Source: Bifidobacterium cuniculi (lineage in GTDB: Bacteria > Actinomycetota > Actinomycetes > Actinomycetales > Bifidobacteriaceae). Taken from it: a stretch of DNA of 64,000 bases. The translations under genes were made by a program, and so were the position numbers. This document shows positions 16,117 through 25,486 of this stretch, piece after piece. Where the stretch lies: positions 682,001 to 746,000 of the forward strand of contig NZ_JGYV01000001.1 of assembly GCF_000741575.1 (NCBI RefSeq), read 5' to 3'. The notes below the pieces were generated by a model that searched no databases, was not told the DNA's origin, and saw only the letters and a program-made list of their open reading frames with translations. Position 1 is the first letter of the stretch; each line of letters opens with the position of its first letter.

Positions 16117-18030
16117 CTAAGAGACCACCATCACGAACCTCGTGGTCAGCACCTTCGCCTCTCCGGCGGGCATGCCGGTGACCCGGCTGCCCCAGTCGGT
16201 GTGCTCGAGGGTGTCGGCCAGGGCGCGCAGCACCGTGGCATGGGAGGCGATGGCCGTGGTCTCGTCCACCAGCTGCCCGTTGGAGGGGCGGAAGACGGAG
16301 TGGTCGCCCACGCCCGCGAAGTCCAGTCTCATGGCGAGCAGGTCGCTCGGAGCCATGGCCGAGGGGGACGTCGCCGACGGGTCGTCGTCGTCCTGCGCGG
16401 CATCCGCAGCGGAGCCGCCGGTGAACTTGCCGGCGTACTTGGCCACGTCTGCGGCGGCGTTTCCGTCGGAGCTGTCGTCGACGAGGGAGGACATGTCGTC
16501 CTCGCCGCCGGCGGCGTCCTCCCGGTCGCGCAACGTGGCGACCTGCCGCTGCAGCGCGGTGCGCGCCCGACCGCCCGGGGTGTGCGCCTCGCGCCACGCG
16601 GCTGCCTCCTGCATGATGCGCGGGCCATCGCCCGGCGCTGACGCCGCCGTCGCGTCCGAGCCATCCCCGCCGTCGAAGCGGTCGGCGAAACGGCGCAGCA
16701 CCTGCCTGGCGGCGCTGCCGGCGCCTGTGTGCTCGCGTGCGGCGGCGAGCGTCGCCATGGCCGCGTCGACGCCTTGCTTGTCCTTCTTCAGCGCCGCATT
16801 CGTGCCTTCCGCCGCGTTCGTCGCGGCGACGGCGGCGTCACGGTGCGCTGCGGCCGCGGCCACGTCGTTGCCCGCCAGGTCGCTCAGGTGTGCCGTGTAC
16901 GCGTCCGTGTACGCCATGGAGTAGGGGACCATCGCCGCGGTCAGCTGCGACTGGCCACGCGCATACTGCTCGGAACCCAGGCGCGTCTGCTCGCCCGCGG
17001 TCTGCCTGAGCTCCTCCGCCAGTCCCGTCGTGCCCTGCTGGCGGATGCGCGTGATGATCCGGTCGACCTCGTCGGCGGCACCGGCATGCTGGTGGGCGTC
17101 GCTCAGCGAGTTGACGGCGGCGGCCAGGTCGGTGACGGCGTGCGCCAGCGGCGTATCGCCCTTGAGCTCGCCGGCGGTGCCCATGAGCGCGGTCATCTGC
17201 GTCTTCGAACCGATCGAACCGGACAGGTGCGTGGTGTAGGAGCCGACGTAAGCGGCCATGTAGGCGCGGAAGGCGTGTTCGTGCGCCTGCGTGCGCGTTT
17301 TCGTGGTGCTGGCGGCCAGCGAGCGCTCCTGGTCGCGCAGCTTGGTGAGCGTGTCGATGAGCTCGCGGTGCCGCGTCTCCTGCGCGCCGTCCGTGGCGGT
17401 GCCCAGGGAGGCGGTGAGCTGGTCGGAGCGGTCGGCCAGTCCACGCAGTCCTGCGGCGTAGGCACCGGGGGAGGCCGCGGCCAGTGCCGCCACCGTCAGC
17501 GGCGTCATGTTGAAGTCCGTCGCGGTCGCGTAGACGTGGAAGTCGAGTGCCTGCCCGGGGTCGGCGGTGGCGGCGATGAGCGTGTCGTTGCCTTGCGCGG
17601 TGACGCTCACGCCGTCGTCGGCGCTGATGTCCGTGCAGGAGTCGGTGGGGATGGTGAAGGCGGCGAAGGTGCGCAGCTGGCCGGAGTAGCGTGTGTCCGC
17701 GGGTTCGACGCGCACGTGCACGCGCACAAGGCCCTTGGCGCCGTCGACCTGCCCGAGGGGTACTGCGGGGCCGTCGACGCTGGTGTCGACGCTGAGCTTC
17801 CACGGCGACGCCTTGGCGGCGGAGGCGTGGGTGATGGCGCCGTCGCCGCCCGCCAGGTAGTAGCGGCGCGAGTCGACGGCGTGGAAGACGTCATGGGAGG
17901 CGAACTCCTGCGATGACGACAGCTGTGCCGACTGGTCGACGGCGAAGGCGGCGGGTGCGCCGGCGAGGGCCGCCAGGCAGAGTGCGGCTGCACAGCATGC
18001 GGCGCATGTGCGCTGGAGGGGGAGAGCCAT
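16117..18030 (-). CDS. Secreted Ala-rich helical protein of unknown function
   Basis: 637 residues. A typical signal peptide (MALPLQRTCAACCAAALCLA, cleavage likely after APAAFA) is followed by a beta-rich region with FTIPTDSCTDISADDG and then a long Ala/Gln-rich, charged helical region (about residues 170-480) likely to form coiled coils. A C-terminal region after an acidic DDMSSLVDDSSDG linker ends in TTRFVMVVS. There is no sorting signal, lipobox or C-terminal membrane helix, so it is probably released. No family recognised. AGGAAA precedes ATG 18030. It starts 16 bp after the chorismate mutase stop and may share its transcript. Confidence 0.8.
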   Translation of the reverse strand: MALPLQRTCAACCAAALCLAALAGAPAAFAVDQSAQLSSSQEFASHDVFHAVDSRRYYLAGGDGAITHASAAKASPWKLSVDTSVDGPAVPLGQVDGAKGLVRVHVRVEPADTRYSGQLRTFAAFTIPTDSCTDISADDGVSVTAQGNDTLIAATADPGQALDFHVYATATDFNMTPLTVAALAAASPGAYAAGLRGLADRSDQLTASLGTATDGAQETRHRELIDTLTKLRDQERSLAASTTKTRTQAHEHAFRAYMAAYVGSYTTHLSGSIGSKTQMTALMGTAGELKGDTPLAHAVTDLAAAVNSLSDAHQHAGAADEVDRIITRIRQQGTTGLAEELRQTAGEQTRLGSEQYARGQSQLTAAMVPYSMAYTDAYTAHLSDLAGNDVAAAAAHRDAAVAATNAAEGTNAALKKDKQGVDAAMATLAAAREHTGAGSAARQVLRRFADRFDGGDGSDATAASAPGDGPRIMQEAAAWREAHTPGGRARTALQRQVATLRDREDAAGGEDDMSSLVDDSSDGNAAADVAKYAGKFTGGSAADAAQDDDDPSATSPSAMAPSDLLAMRLDFAGVGDHSVFRPSNGQLVDETTAIASHATVLRALADTLEHTDWGSRVTGMPAGEAKVLTTRFVMVVS

Positions 18031-18046
18031 GGTTTCCTGTCCTGGT

Positions 18047-18430
18047 TCAGGCGAAGATGTCGAGGATGCCCGGGTCGCCGCCCGCCTCGGCGATGCGCCG
18101 GTGGCGCTTCTTGGCCTCGGTGACCACGAACTCGCGGTACATCTCCGCGATGTCCGGGTCGAGCCCGGCGTCCACGGCGAGGCGGTGGAGCCGTTCCATC
18201 TGGTAGTCCTCGCGCTTGTAGTCGGCGGGCGCGAAGCCGGCGGCCGCCTTGAGCGCACCCACCTGGGTGGTGTACTTGAAGCGTTCCGCGAGGAGCGCGA
18301 TGATGGCCATGTCCACGTTGTCGATGGACTGGCGCAGGTCGTCGATGCGCTGGACGATGCGCTGGGTCTGCTCGTCACGCCAATGGTCGGGGGAGTCCAC
18401 CACCGTCTCGGCGTCGTGCTCGTGAGTCAT
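18047..18430 (-). CDS. Chorismate mutase, AroQ type
   Basis: 127 residues. Converts chorismate to prephenate for Phe/Tyr synthesis. The AroQ helical signature is present: IDDLRQSIDNVDMAIIALLAERFKYTTQVG with the conserved Arg, Asp and Arg/Lys residues, then ALKAAAG and the C-terminal helix MYREFVVTEAKKRH. No regulatory or dehydratase domain is fused. ATG 18430 lacks a Shine-Dalgarno but TACGCT (minus strand, 18443-18438) ends 7 nt upstream, implying a leaderless mRNA. Confidence 0.88.
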   Translation of the reverse strand: MTHEHDAETVVDSPDHWRDEQTQRIVQRIDDLRQSIDNVDMAIIALLAERFKYTTQVGALKAAAGFAPADYKREDYQMERLHRLAVDAGLDPDIAEMYREFVVTEAKKRHRRIAEAGGDPGILDIFA

Positions 18431-18467
18431 GGCACCCAGCGTAGTCGACCCGATGTAACGGGAGGCG

Positions 18468-18929
18468 TCACTGGGCGAAGTAGCGGTGCAGCACGATGGT
18501 CGTCTCGGTGCTCACCGGCACCGTCCGGTGGATGGTGTTGAGCAGTTCCTCGAGATGGTGCGAGTCGGGGACGCTCACGGTGAGCATGTAGCTGGGGGAG
18601 CCGGAGACGGCGTCGCAGGTGATGATGCCGTGCACGCCGGCGAGGCGTTCGGGGATGTACTGCTCCTGCGCATAGTCGAGCGGGGTGACGGTGACGAAGG
18701 CGCGCACCGGGTCGGCGCCCTTGTCGTGGTTGACGATGGCCCGGTAGCCTTCGATGACGCCGTGCCGCTCGAGCTTCTGCACGCGCGACTGCGTGGCGGA
18801 CACCGAGAGGCTGGCCGCCTGTGCGAGTTGCGCGAGCGTGGCCCGTCCGTCGTGCTCCAGCTCGCTGAGGATGATGTCATCCTTTTCGTCCAAGGCCGGC
18901 GGCTGGCCGCCGGAACGATCCGTACCCAT
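18468..18929 (-). CDS. Lrp/AsnC family transcriptional regulator
   Basis: 153 residues. N-terminal AsnC helix-turn-helix (LDEKDDIILSELEHDG then LAQAASLSVSATQSRVQKLE) and a C-terminal RAM/ACT-like sensing domain (AFVTVTPLD..., YMLTVSVPDSHHLEELLNTI). Such proteins form octamers and respond to amino acids; the ligand is not evident. It lies 37 bp upstream of the chorismate mutase gene on the same strand, so control of aromatic amino-acid supply is conceivable but unproven. The start at 18929 is the only in-frame ATG; AGGAAGG is rather far upstream. Confidence 0.88.
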   Translation of the reverse strand: MGTDRSGGQPPALDEKDDIILSELEHDGRATLAQLAQAASLSVSATQSRVQKLERHGVIEGYRAIVNHDKGADPVRAFVTVTPLDYAQEQYIPERLAGVHGIITCDAVSGSPSYMLTVSVPDSHHLEELLNTIHRTVPVSTETTIVLHRYFAQ

Positions 18930-19284
18930 ATTGTGATGTGTGCCTTCCTGGTGCAGGACACGGGTGGTCCCGTGTATGTGTTAGCCCCAGAATAGAACGA
19001 ATCCGGTTCGCCGTCGGCGTCTACGCCGACCGCCGAGCCGGTGGGCATGAACTCTCGGCGTGTGGGTTGTGGTGTGCGAGGGCTCGAGGACGGGTGTCAG
19101 AGGCGGGTGGGGTCCGAGGACAGGTGTGCGGTGGGGTGCCCCCCCCATACGGAAGCCTAGGGTTCCTATGTGATAGGACCCCTACGAAAAAACGAGAGAT
19201 TTCTGGCACGGGAGCAACCACAGAGGGGGGCTTGGTTCCATATGGAACCAAGCCCCCCTGCCTGTCCTCGAGCCTGAGCTACAC
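18930..19284. other. Gene-free stretch with repeats and a valS terminator
   Basis: No supported gene. It contains a small imperfect hairpin (GGGTTCCTAT/ATAGGACCCC, 19159-19181), one single B-type module (CGAAAAAACGAGAGATTTCT, about 19185-19204), and a perfect 36-nt palindrome at 19224-19259 (GGGGGGCTTGGTTCC paired with its complement). The last lies 25 bp after the valS stop and is a likely terminator for valS. The part near 18930-19000 should hold the Lrp promoter. Confidence 0.7.
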
Positions 19285-22032
19285 TCAGCGCTTCTTCGCC
19301 GGGGGCTCGCCCAGTTCGCTCTCGGTGACCACGATGGTCTCCTCGGCGGCGTCGGAGGTCTCGTCGCCGTCGGACTGCATCTGGTTGATGAGCTCCTGCG
19401 CATGCTCCAGGGAGAAGTCGCCGATCACGCGGCCGGCCTCGCGGATGTCGGCGAGGGACTGGCGCAGGGATTCGCGCACGTTGTCGCTCACGGCGAGGCG
19501 CACGCGTTCGATCGGGGTCTTCATGGAGACCTTCGCCTTGGACTTGATGCCGCGCAGGGCCGCCAGGGTGGCGCCGGCGTGCGCGAGCACGTCCGGGGAC
19601 ACGTTGAATGCGGCGGTCGCGTAGGGCAGCGGCTTGGGCCATGCGGCGGTGTGCACGGAACCCTCGCCGGCGTGCATCCAGCTCCACACCTCTTCCGTCG
19701 CATAGGGCAGGAAGGGGGCGAGCAGGCGGGCGAAGGCGTCGAGGCCCATGCCCAGCGCGGTGCGGGCGGACTTCACGGCCGCCTCGGCCGGGACGTTGCC
19801 CTGTGCGTCGGGCGTGCCGTAGGCGCGGTTCTTCACCAGCTCGATGTAGTCGTCGCAGAACTGCCAGAAGTAGTTCTCGATGACCTCGAGCGCCTTGGAA
19901 TGCTCGTAGCGTTCCAGGAAGTTCGTGGCCTGCTTGACCACGAGCGCCATCTTCGCCATGGCGGCACGGTCGAGCGCCTCGGTCACGTCCTGCGGATCCC
20001 AGGTGGCACTGGCCTCGTCGGCCACGTGGTGGTTCTCGTCCTCACGGCCGATCGCCAGCGCGAACTTGGTGGCGTTGAGCAGCTTGATGGCCAGGCGGCG
20101 GCCGATCTTCATCTGGCCCTCGTCGTAGGTGGCATCCAGGCCCAGGCGCGCGGAGGCCGCCCAGTAGCGCACGGCGTCCGCGCCGAACTGCTCGATCGGC
20201 TTGTTCGGCACGACCACGTTGCCCTTGGACTTGCTCATCTTCTTGTGGTCCGGGTCGAGGATCCAGCCCGACAGCGTGGCATTCGCCCACGGCAGGCAGT
20301 GGTTCTCGAGCTGCGCACGGTCCACGGAGCTGAACAGCCAGGTGCGGATGATGTCCTGTCCCTGCGGGCGCAGGTCCATCGGGAAGGTGGATGCGAAGAA
20401 GGCCTCCTGGCCCGGTTCGGCCCACTCGGTCACGATCTGCGGGGTCAGCGAGGAAGTGGCCCAGGTGTCCATGATGTCCGGTTCGGCCATGAAGCCGCCG
20501 GGCTGGTTGCGCTGTTCCTCCGTGTAGCCGGCGGGGATGTCCGTGGACGGGTCGATCGGCAGCACGTCCTCGCTGGGCAGCAGCGGGTTCGCATAGTCGG
20601 GCTCGCCCGCCTCGTTCAGCGGATACCACAGCGGGAAGGGCACGCCGAAGAAGCGCTGGCGGGAGATGAGCCAGTCGCCGTTGAGGCCGTGCACCCAGTT
20701 CTCGTAGCGCACGCGCATGAAGTCGGGGTGGAAGTTCAGTTCCTTGCCACGCTCGATGAGCTCGGCGTTGAGCGCCTTGTCCGTGCCGCCGTTCTCCAGG
20801 TACCACTGGCGGGAGGTGACGATCTCGAGCGGCTTGTCGCCCTTCTCGTAGAAGTTCGTCATGCGCTTCGTGGGGGTCGGCTCGCCGTCCAGGTCGCCGA
20901 CCTCGCGCAGTTCCTCCACGATCGCCTTGCGCGCGGAGAAGGTGGTCTTGCCCTCGATCTGTTCGAAGACGCGCTTGCCTTCGGCGTCCTCGATCCAGTC
21001 GGGCATCTCCATGACGATGCGGCCGTTGCGCTGGATGATGCTGCGCAACGGCAGGTGCAGGTCACGCCACCACTGCACGTCGGTCTGGTCGCCGAAGGTG
21101 CAGCACATGGCGATGCCTGCGCCCTTGTCCATCTCCGCCGCCGGGTGCGCCAGGATCGGTACCTTGACGTGGAAGAGCGGGGAGTACACGAACTGGCCGA
21201 AGTAACGCTGGTAGCGTTCGTCGTCCGGGTGCGCGATCAGCGCGCCGCAGGCCGCGAGCAGTTCGGGACGGGTCGTCTCGATGTAGATCGGCGTGCCGTC
21301 CTCGAAGCGGAAGGCCACACGGTGGTAGAAGCCGGGGTATTCGCGGCTCTCGAGCTCCGCCTGCGCCACGGCGGTCTGGAAGGTGACGTCCCAGAGTACC
21401 GGCGCGTCCTGCTGGTAGGCCTGGCCGCGCTCGAGGTTGCGCAGGAAGGCCTTCTGCGCCACGCGCTGTGCATGCTCGCCGATGGTGTGGTAGGTGCGCG
21501 ACCAGTCGATCGACAGGCCCAGCTTGCGCCACAGCGCCTCGAACTGCAGTTCGTCCTGCGCGGTGAGCTTCTCGCACAGTTCCACGAAGTTGCGCCGCGA
21601 GATCGGCACCTGGTCCTTGGCGTCCATCTTCTTGCCGTCGGTGCCCTCGAAGGGCGGCACGAAGTCGGGGTCGTACTGCATGGAGGTGTCCACGCGCACG
21701 CCGTAGTAGTTCTGCACGCGGCGCTCGGTGGGCAGGCCGTTGTCGTCCCAGCCCATCGGGTAGAGCACGTTGAAGCCGTTCATGCGCTTGTAGCGCGCGA
21801 TGATGTCCGTGTGGGTGTAGGAGAAGACGTGGCCCACGTGCAGATGGCCGGAGACGGTGGGCGGCGGGGTATCGATCGAATAGACGGCACTGCGTTCGCC
21901 CGGATTGTGGAAGGTGTAGGTGCCGTCCTCGTCCCAGACGGCGCGCCACTTGTCCTCAAGGCCGTCCACGCCGACACGGTCGGGCAGGGCGGTGAGATGG
22001 GCGCTGATGGAGATGTCTGCACTATCAGTCAT
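19285..22032 (-). CDS. valS: Valyl-tRNA synthetase
   Basis: 915 residues. Charges tRNA-Val. Class I motifs: HIGH variant PPPTVSGHLHVGHV (near residue 45) and KKMSKSKGNVV; the editing domain (IYIETTRPELLAACGALIAHP) is present. The C-terminal region holds the anticodon-binding helical bundle and a reduced coiled-coil arm with an acidic tail. ATG 22032 has no Shine-Dalgarno; TACACT (22045-22040) ends exactly 7 nt upstream, the leaderless pattern. No T-box leader is present. Confidence 0.97.
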   Translation of the reverse strand: MTDSADISISAHLTALPDRVGVDGLEDKWRAVWDEDGTYTFHNPGERSAVYSIDTPPPTVSGHLHVGHVFSYTHTDIIARYKRMNGFNVLYPMGWDDNGLPTERRVQNYYGVRVDTSMQYDPDFVPPFEGTDGKKMDAKDQVPISRRNFVELCEKLTAQDELQFEALWRKLGLSIDWSRTYHTIGEHAQRVAQKAFLRNLERGQAYQQDAPVLWDVTFQTAVAQAELESREYPGFYHRVAFRFEDGTPIYIETTRPELLAACGALIAHPDDERYQRYFGQFVYSPLFHVKVPILAHPAAEMDKGAGIAMCCTFGDQTDVQWWRDLHLPLRSIIQRNGRIVMEMPDWIEDAEGKRVFEQIEGKTTFSARKAIVEELREVGDLDGEPTPTKRMTNFYEKGDKPLEIVTSRQWYLENGGTDKALNAELIERGKELNFHPDFMRVRYENWVHGLNGDWLISRQRFFGVPFPLWYPLNEAGEPDYANPLLPSEDVLPIDPSTDIPAGYTEEQRNQPGGFMAEPDIMDTWATSSLTPQIVTEWAEPGQEAFFASTFPMDLRPQGQDIIRTWLFSSVDRAQLENHCLPWANATLSGWILDPDHKKMSKSKGNVVVPNKPIEQFGADAVRYWAASARLGLDATYDEGQMKIGRRLAIKLLNATKFALAIGREDENHHVADEASATWDPQDVTEALDRAAMAKMALVVKQATNFLERYEHSKALEVIENYFWQFCDDYIELVKNRAYGTPDAQGNVPAEAAVKSARTALGMGLDAFARLLAPFLPYATEEVWSWMHAGEGSVHTAAWPKPLPYATAAFNVSPDVLAHAGATLAALRGIKSKAKVSMKTPIERVRLAVSDNVRESLRQSLADIREAGRVIGDFSLEHAQELINQMQSDGDETSDAAEETIVVTESELGEPPAKKR

Positions 22033-22109
22033 ATGGCAAAGTGTAGGGAGCGTCGGTGACAAGGAGGACCGCGCAAAAGCGGCCCGCCGGCGCCGTCGGG
22101 TGCCCCCGG

Positions 22110-23633
22110 TCAGCGGCTCATCCGGGCCAGTCCGAGCCGCTGGTCCGACAGCTGCGGGGAGACGCCCCACACGCCCTGGCGGGCCGCCACCCACGCCTTG
22201 CCCGTGTACAGCCACGCGCTGGCTGCGTCCTCGCTGACCACGCGGTCGAAGTCACGCAGCCGTTCGCGCCACGTCGCGTAGTCGGTCGCCGCCTGCGCCT
22301 CGCGCCACGCGTCCTGCGCCTGGCCGTTCTGGTAGTTGAACATCGTCGAACCGTCCACGAACTTCACGTAGTCGTCCGGATTGTCCATGTCGATGAGCGC
22401 GCACGTGTAGTCGCCGCGTTCCACGCGTTCATTCAGCTCGGCGGCGTCCACCTGCTCGAGGCTCACCGGTAGCCCCACGGCCGTCAGCTGCGCCATCACG
22501 GTGGTGCCCAAAGCGGCGTGTGCGGCGTCCGTCAGCAGCGTGAAGGGCTCGAAATAGCCGGCCGGGAAGTAGCTGCGCATGGCGAGCGCCTGCTCGGGGT
22601 CGTAGGGGAAGAGATCGTCGAGGTCGACGTAGCCGGGCTGCAGCTGCGAGATGGGGCCGGACAGCTGCGCCTCGGCCGCAGGTGTGCTCTTGGCGATGCC
22701 CTCGGCGTCGATGGCGGTGCGCGCCAGCTTGCGCACCTGTTCGTCGGAGAAGGGGCTGGTGGCGGCGTTGTTGAAGGCGACGAGCGTCTTGGCGGTGCCC
22801 ATGCCGTGGGCGACGGACAGGACGCTGTCCGCGTCGAGCTGCTGCGCGACGTCGGCGTCGGTCGGCAATGCCATGTCGAGGGCGCCGTCGGTGAGGTCGG
22901 CGGCCATCGCCTTCTGGTCCGTGTAGTACTTCAGGTCGATGCGTGCGGCGGCGGGGGCGTCGCCCCAGTAGTGGTCGTTGCGTTCCAGCGTGATGGTGTC
23001 GCCGTCGGCACCGGCCATGGTGAAGGGGCCGGAGCCGTGGGATTGTGTGGTCCAGTCGGCGTCGGCGTCGGTGGTTCTGTAGACGATGCCGGCGCGGCCG
23101 GTGAGTGCCTCGAGCAGTGACGGGTTCGGTTTGTGCAGGTCGATGGTGAAGGTGGTGTCGTTGTCGTTGGCGACCTTGGCGACGTCGCCGAGCGTGTCCT
23201 TGCCGACGTAATCGTCGGTGATGATGGCCTGCAGGGAGGCGACGACGCTGCCGGCGGTCAGCGGCTCGCCGTCGGCGAAGGTGAGGCCGTCGCGCAGGTA
23301 GAAGGAGTAGTGCAGTCCGTCGTCGCTCTGCGAGAAGCGGGCCACGAGGTTCGCCTTGATGGCGCTGTTGTTCTCCGTATAGTCGTGCGTGAGCAGCGTC
23401 TCGTACACGTTGCCCACGAGCACGCGCTCGACGGCGCGTTCGTCGTTGGTGCGGATGTCCAGGGAGCTGGGCCGGTCGGTCAGGCCGACGGTGTAGGAAC
23501 CGCCGGACGCGTTGCCGATGCCGGGCAGTCCCTTCGGCTTGACGACCCAGACGACGACCGCCGCGACGATGGCGACGGTGGCGAGTGCGGCCGCGAGGAG
23601 GATCCAGGGGGAACGGTGGCGTTGCTTGCTCAT
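22110..23633 (-). CDS. Peptide ABC transporter substrate-binding protein, membrane-anchored
   Basis: 507 residues, SBP_bac_5 (OppA/DppA) fold. A basic N-terminus and one uncleaved-looking transmembrane helix (about 10-32) replace the usual lipobox Cys. Family signatures are YTVGLTDRPSSLDIRTND, NVYETLLTHDY, YSFYLRDGLTFADGEPLTAGSV and RNDHYWGD. It should bind peptides or similar solutes outside the membrane, but no permease or ATPase genes are adjacent, so it is an orphan receptor that borrows another transporter or has another role. ATG 23633 is preceded by TACACT (23647-23642), 8 nt upstream. Confidence 0.88.
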   Translation of the reverse strand: MSKQRHRSPWILLAAALATVAIVAAVVVWVVKPKGLPGIGNASGGSYTVGLTDRPSSLDIRTNDERAVERVLVGNVYETLLTHDYTENNSAIKANLVARFSQSDDGLHYSFYLRDGLTFADGEPLTAGSVVASLQAIITDDYVGKDTLGDVAKVANDNDTTFTIDLHKPNPSLLEALTGRAGIVYRTTDADADWTTQSHGSGPFTMAGADGDTITLERNDHYWGDAPAAARIDLKYYTDQKAMAADLTDGALDMALPTDADVAQQLDADSVLSVAHGMGTAKTLVAFNNAATSPFSDEQVRKLARTAIDAEGIAKSTPAAEAQLSGPISQLQPGYVDLDDLFPYDPEQALAMRSYFPAGYFEPFTLLTDAAHAALGTTVMAQLTAVGLPVSLEQVDAAELNERVERGDYTCALIDMDNPDDYVKFVDGSTMFNYQNGQAQDAWREAQAATDYATWRERLRDFDRVVSEDAASAWLYTGKAWVAARQGVWGVSPQLSDQRLGLARMSR

Positions 23634-23724
23634 GGTGTCCGAGTGTAGTAGGAGCCGTTGGAAATCCCTGGTGTGCGGGCTTCCATACGGGGTGCCAGCC
23701 CCCTTTCCGGTTCTTCTCCCGACC

Positions 23725-24465
23725 CTAACGTTTGCGCCCTCGCCGCCTTGACTGCTTGGCACGCTTCTCGGCGGCCTCGGCGGCGTAGCGCTCCAGGAAG
23801 GCGGGGGCGGCGGGGCAGGTGTCCCTGAGGGGGCACTTGGGGCAGTCGGGCTTGCGGGCGGTGCAGACGGCACGGCCGAAGATGATGAGCCGGTGGGACA
23901 GGTCGGTCCATTCCGCGGGCGGGAAACAGGCGGTGATCTCCTCGCAGATGCGGTCGGGATCGGGGTGGTCGCGGTCCCAGTCGTCGCGCCAGCGCAGGCG
24001 CCCGGTGACGCGGATCACGTGGGTGTCCACGGGGAAGCCGGGGATGCCGAAGGCGTTGCCGAGCACCACGTTCGCGGTCTTGCGGCCCACGCCGGGCAGC
24101 GCGGTCAGTTCCTCCATGGTGTGCGGGACGGTGCCGTCGTAGCGGCTCACCAGTCCCTGCGCCAGGGCGATGATGTGCTCGCTCTTGACGTGGTAGAAGC
24201 CCAGGGGGCGGATGATCTGCTCGACGTCCTCGAGCACCGCGTCCGCCAGGTCCTGGGCGGTGGGGTAGGTGCCGAAGAGCTCGGGGGTGGTTTCGTTGAC
24301 GCGCCTGTCGGTGGTCTGCGCGCTGAGCACCGTGGCCACGAGCAGCTGGAAGGGGCTGCTGAAGTCAAGCTGGCACTTGACGGTGGGGATGAACCGGCAC
24401 AGGGTGCCGTACTCCTCGTGCATCCTGCGCAGACGTGCGCGTTTCGTTTCCCGCCATGCAGCCAT
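23725..24465 (-). CDS. nth: Endonuclease III
   Basis: 246 residues. DNA glycosylase/AP lyase for oxidised pyrimidines. The helix-hairpin-helix LPGVGRKTANVVLG carries the catalytic Lys, FPVDTHVIRV the catalytic Asp, and CTARKPDCPKCPLRDTC is the [4Fe-4S] C-X6-C-X2-C-X5-C. The C-terminus extends about 30 residues as a basic tail (SRRRGRKR). GAGGAGG precedes ATG 24465. Located 74 bp downstream of glnR on the same strand. Confidence 0.95.
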   Translation of the reverse strand: MAAWRETKRARLRRMHEEYGTLCRFIPTVKCQLDFSSPFQLLVATVLSAQTTDRRVNETTPELFGTYPTAQDLADAVLEDVEQIIRPLGFYHVKSEHIIALAQGLVSRYDGTVPHTMEELTALPGVGRKTANVVLGNAFGIPGFPVDTHVIRVTGRLRWRDDWDRDHPDPDRICEEITACFPPAEWTDLSHRLIIFGRAVCTARKPDCPKCPLRDTCPAAPAFLERYAAEAAEKRAKQSRRRGRKR

Positions 24466-24539
24466 GGTCGCCTCCTCGGTCGTGTGCCCATCCAAGGATA
24501 CGCGCGTCGCGGTGCGCGGTGGGAGCGGTGAACGGGCGC

Positions 24540-25274
24540 TCAGGCGCCTGCCTTCGCCCGGGCCTGCTCCTCCTCGTTCTCCGGGGGGTCGAAGCGGTAG
24601 CCGACGTTGCGCACCGTGCCGATCATGTGCTCGTACTCGCCGCCGAGCTTGGCGCGCAGGCGGCGGATGTGCACGTCCACGGTGCGCGTGCCGCCGTAGT
24701 AGTCGTAGCCCCACACCTCCTGCAGCAGCTGCGCGCGGGTGAACACGCGCCCGGGATGCTGCACCAGGTACTTGAGCAGCTCGAACTCCTTGTAGGCCAG
24801 GTCGATGGGCAGGCCGCGCAGCTGGGCGGTGTAGCCGTTGGTGTCCACGACCAGATCGCCGGAACGGATCAGGCCGTCCTCCTGCGACGTGTCGGCCGGC
24901 TGGGCGGCGGCCGTGGAGAAGTGCATGGCGCCGTGCTCGGAGGCCAGGCGCAGGCGTCCCTCGACCTCGGCGGGGGACGCGTTGGCGACGATGACGTCGG
25001 TGACGCCCCATTCGGCATTGACCACCGGGAAGCCGCCCTCGGTGAGGATCAGCACGATCGGGATGGCCAGGCCGGAGGCATGGATGAGGCGGCAGAGGGT
25101 CTTCGCCTCCGCCAGGTCGTCGCGGGCGTCGAGGAGCAGGACCGTGTTCTCGGGCATCTTCACCAGGCTGGCGGCATCCATGTTCAGCACGCGCACGCGG
25201 TGGGAGAGCAGCGCCAGCGAGGGCAGTACGGAGGCAGGGTCGGTGGAGGAAGTCATCAGTGTCAGGTCGGTCAC
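24540..25274 (-). CDS. glnR: GlnR-type atypical response regulator
   Basis: 244 residues. The N-terminal receiver-like domain (LPSLALLSHRVRVLNM, NTVLLLDARDDLAEAKTLCRLI, VLILTEGGFPVVNAEWGVTDVI) and the C-terminal OmpR-like winged helix (YKEFELLKYLVQHPGRVFTR, EVWGYDYYGGTRTVDVHIRR, GTVRNVGYRF) closely follow actinobacterial GlnR, the global nitrogen regulator that works without a cognate kinase. I chose the GTG at 25274 because AGGGGG lies 7 nt upstream; an ATG at 25301 has no such site. TACACT at 25347-25342 is a possible -10 box. Its targets would be glutamine synthetase and ammonium transport genes, none in this window. Confidence 0.9.
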   Translation of the reverse strand: MTDLTLMTSSTDPASVLPSLALLSHRVRVLNMDAASLVKMPENTVLLLDARDDLAEAKTLCRLIHASGLAIPIVLILTEGGFPVVNAEWGVTDVIVANASPAEVEGRLRLASEHGAMHFSTAAAQPADTSQEDGLIRSGDLVVDTNGYTAQLRGLPIDLAYKEFELLKYLVQHPGRVFTRAQLLQEVWGYDYYGGTRTVDVHIRRLRAKLGGEYEHMIGTVRNVGYRFDPPENEEEQARAKAGA

Positions 25275-25486
25275 CGGGAGCCCCCTTGTAGGTACGTTCA
25301 TGTCGGCGGGGACGGTGGCACCGTGGTCCCGCTTCGCCAACAGTGTAGTCGCTGCCGTTCCCGGAACGGGCCGTCGTCCCGTCACGCGGACGGCGTCGTG
25401 GACGGCGGCCCGCGACCATACCGGCGGCTACATTGGAGCTGACAGGACGGCACAAGGAGCCGGCAACGGAGCACGGAGGTGTGGAG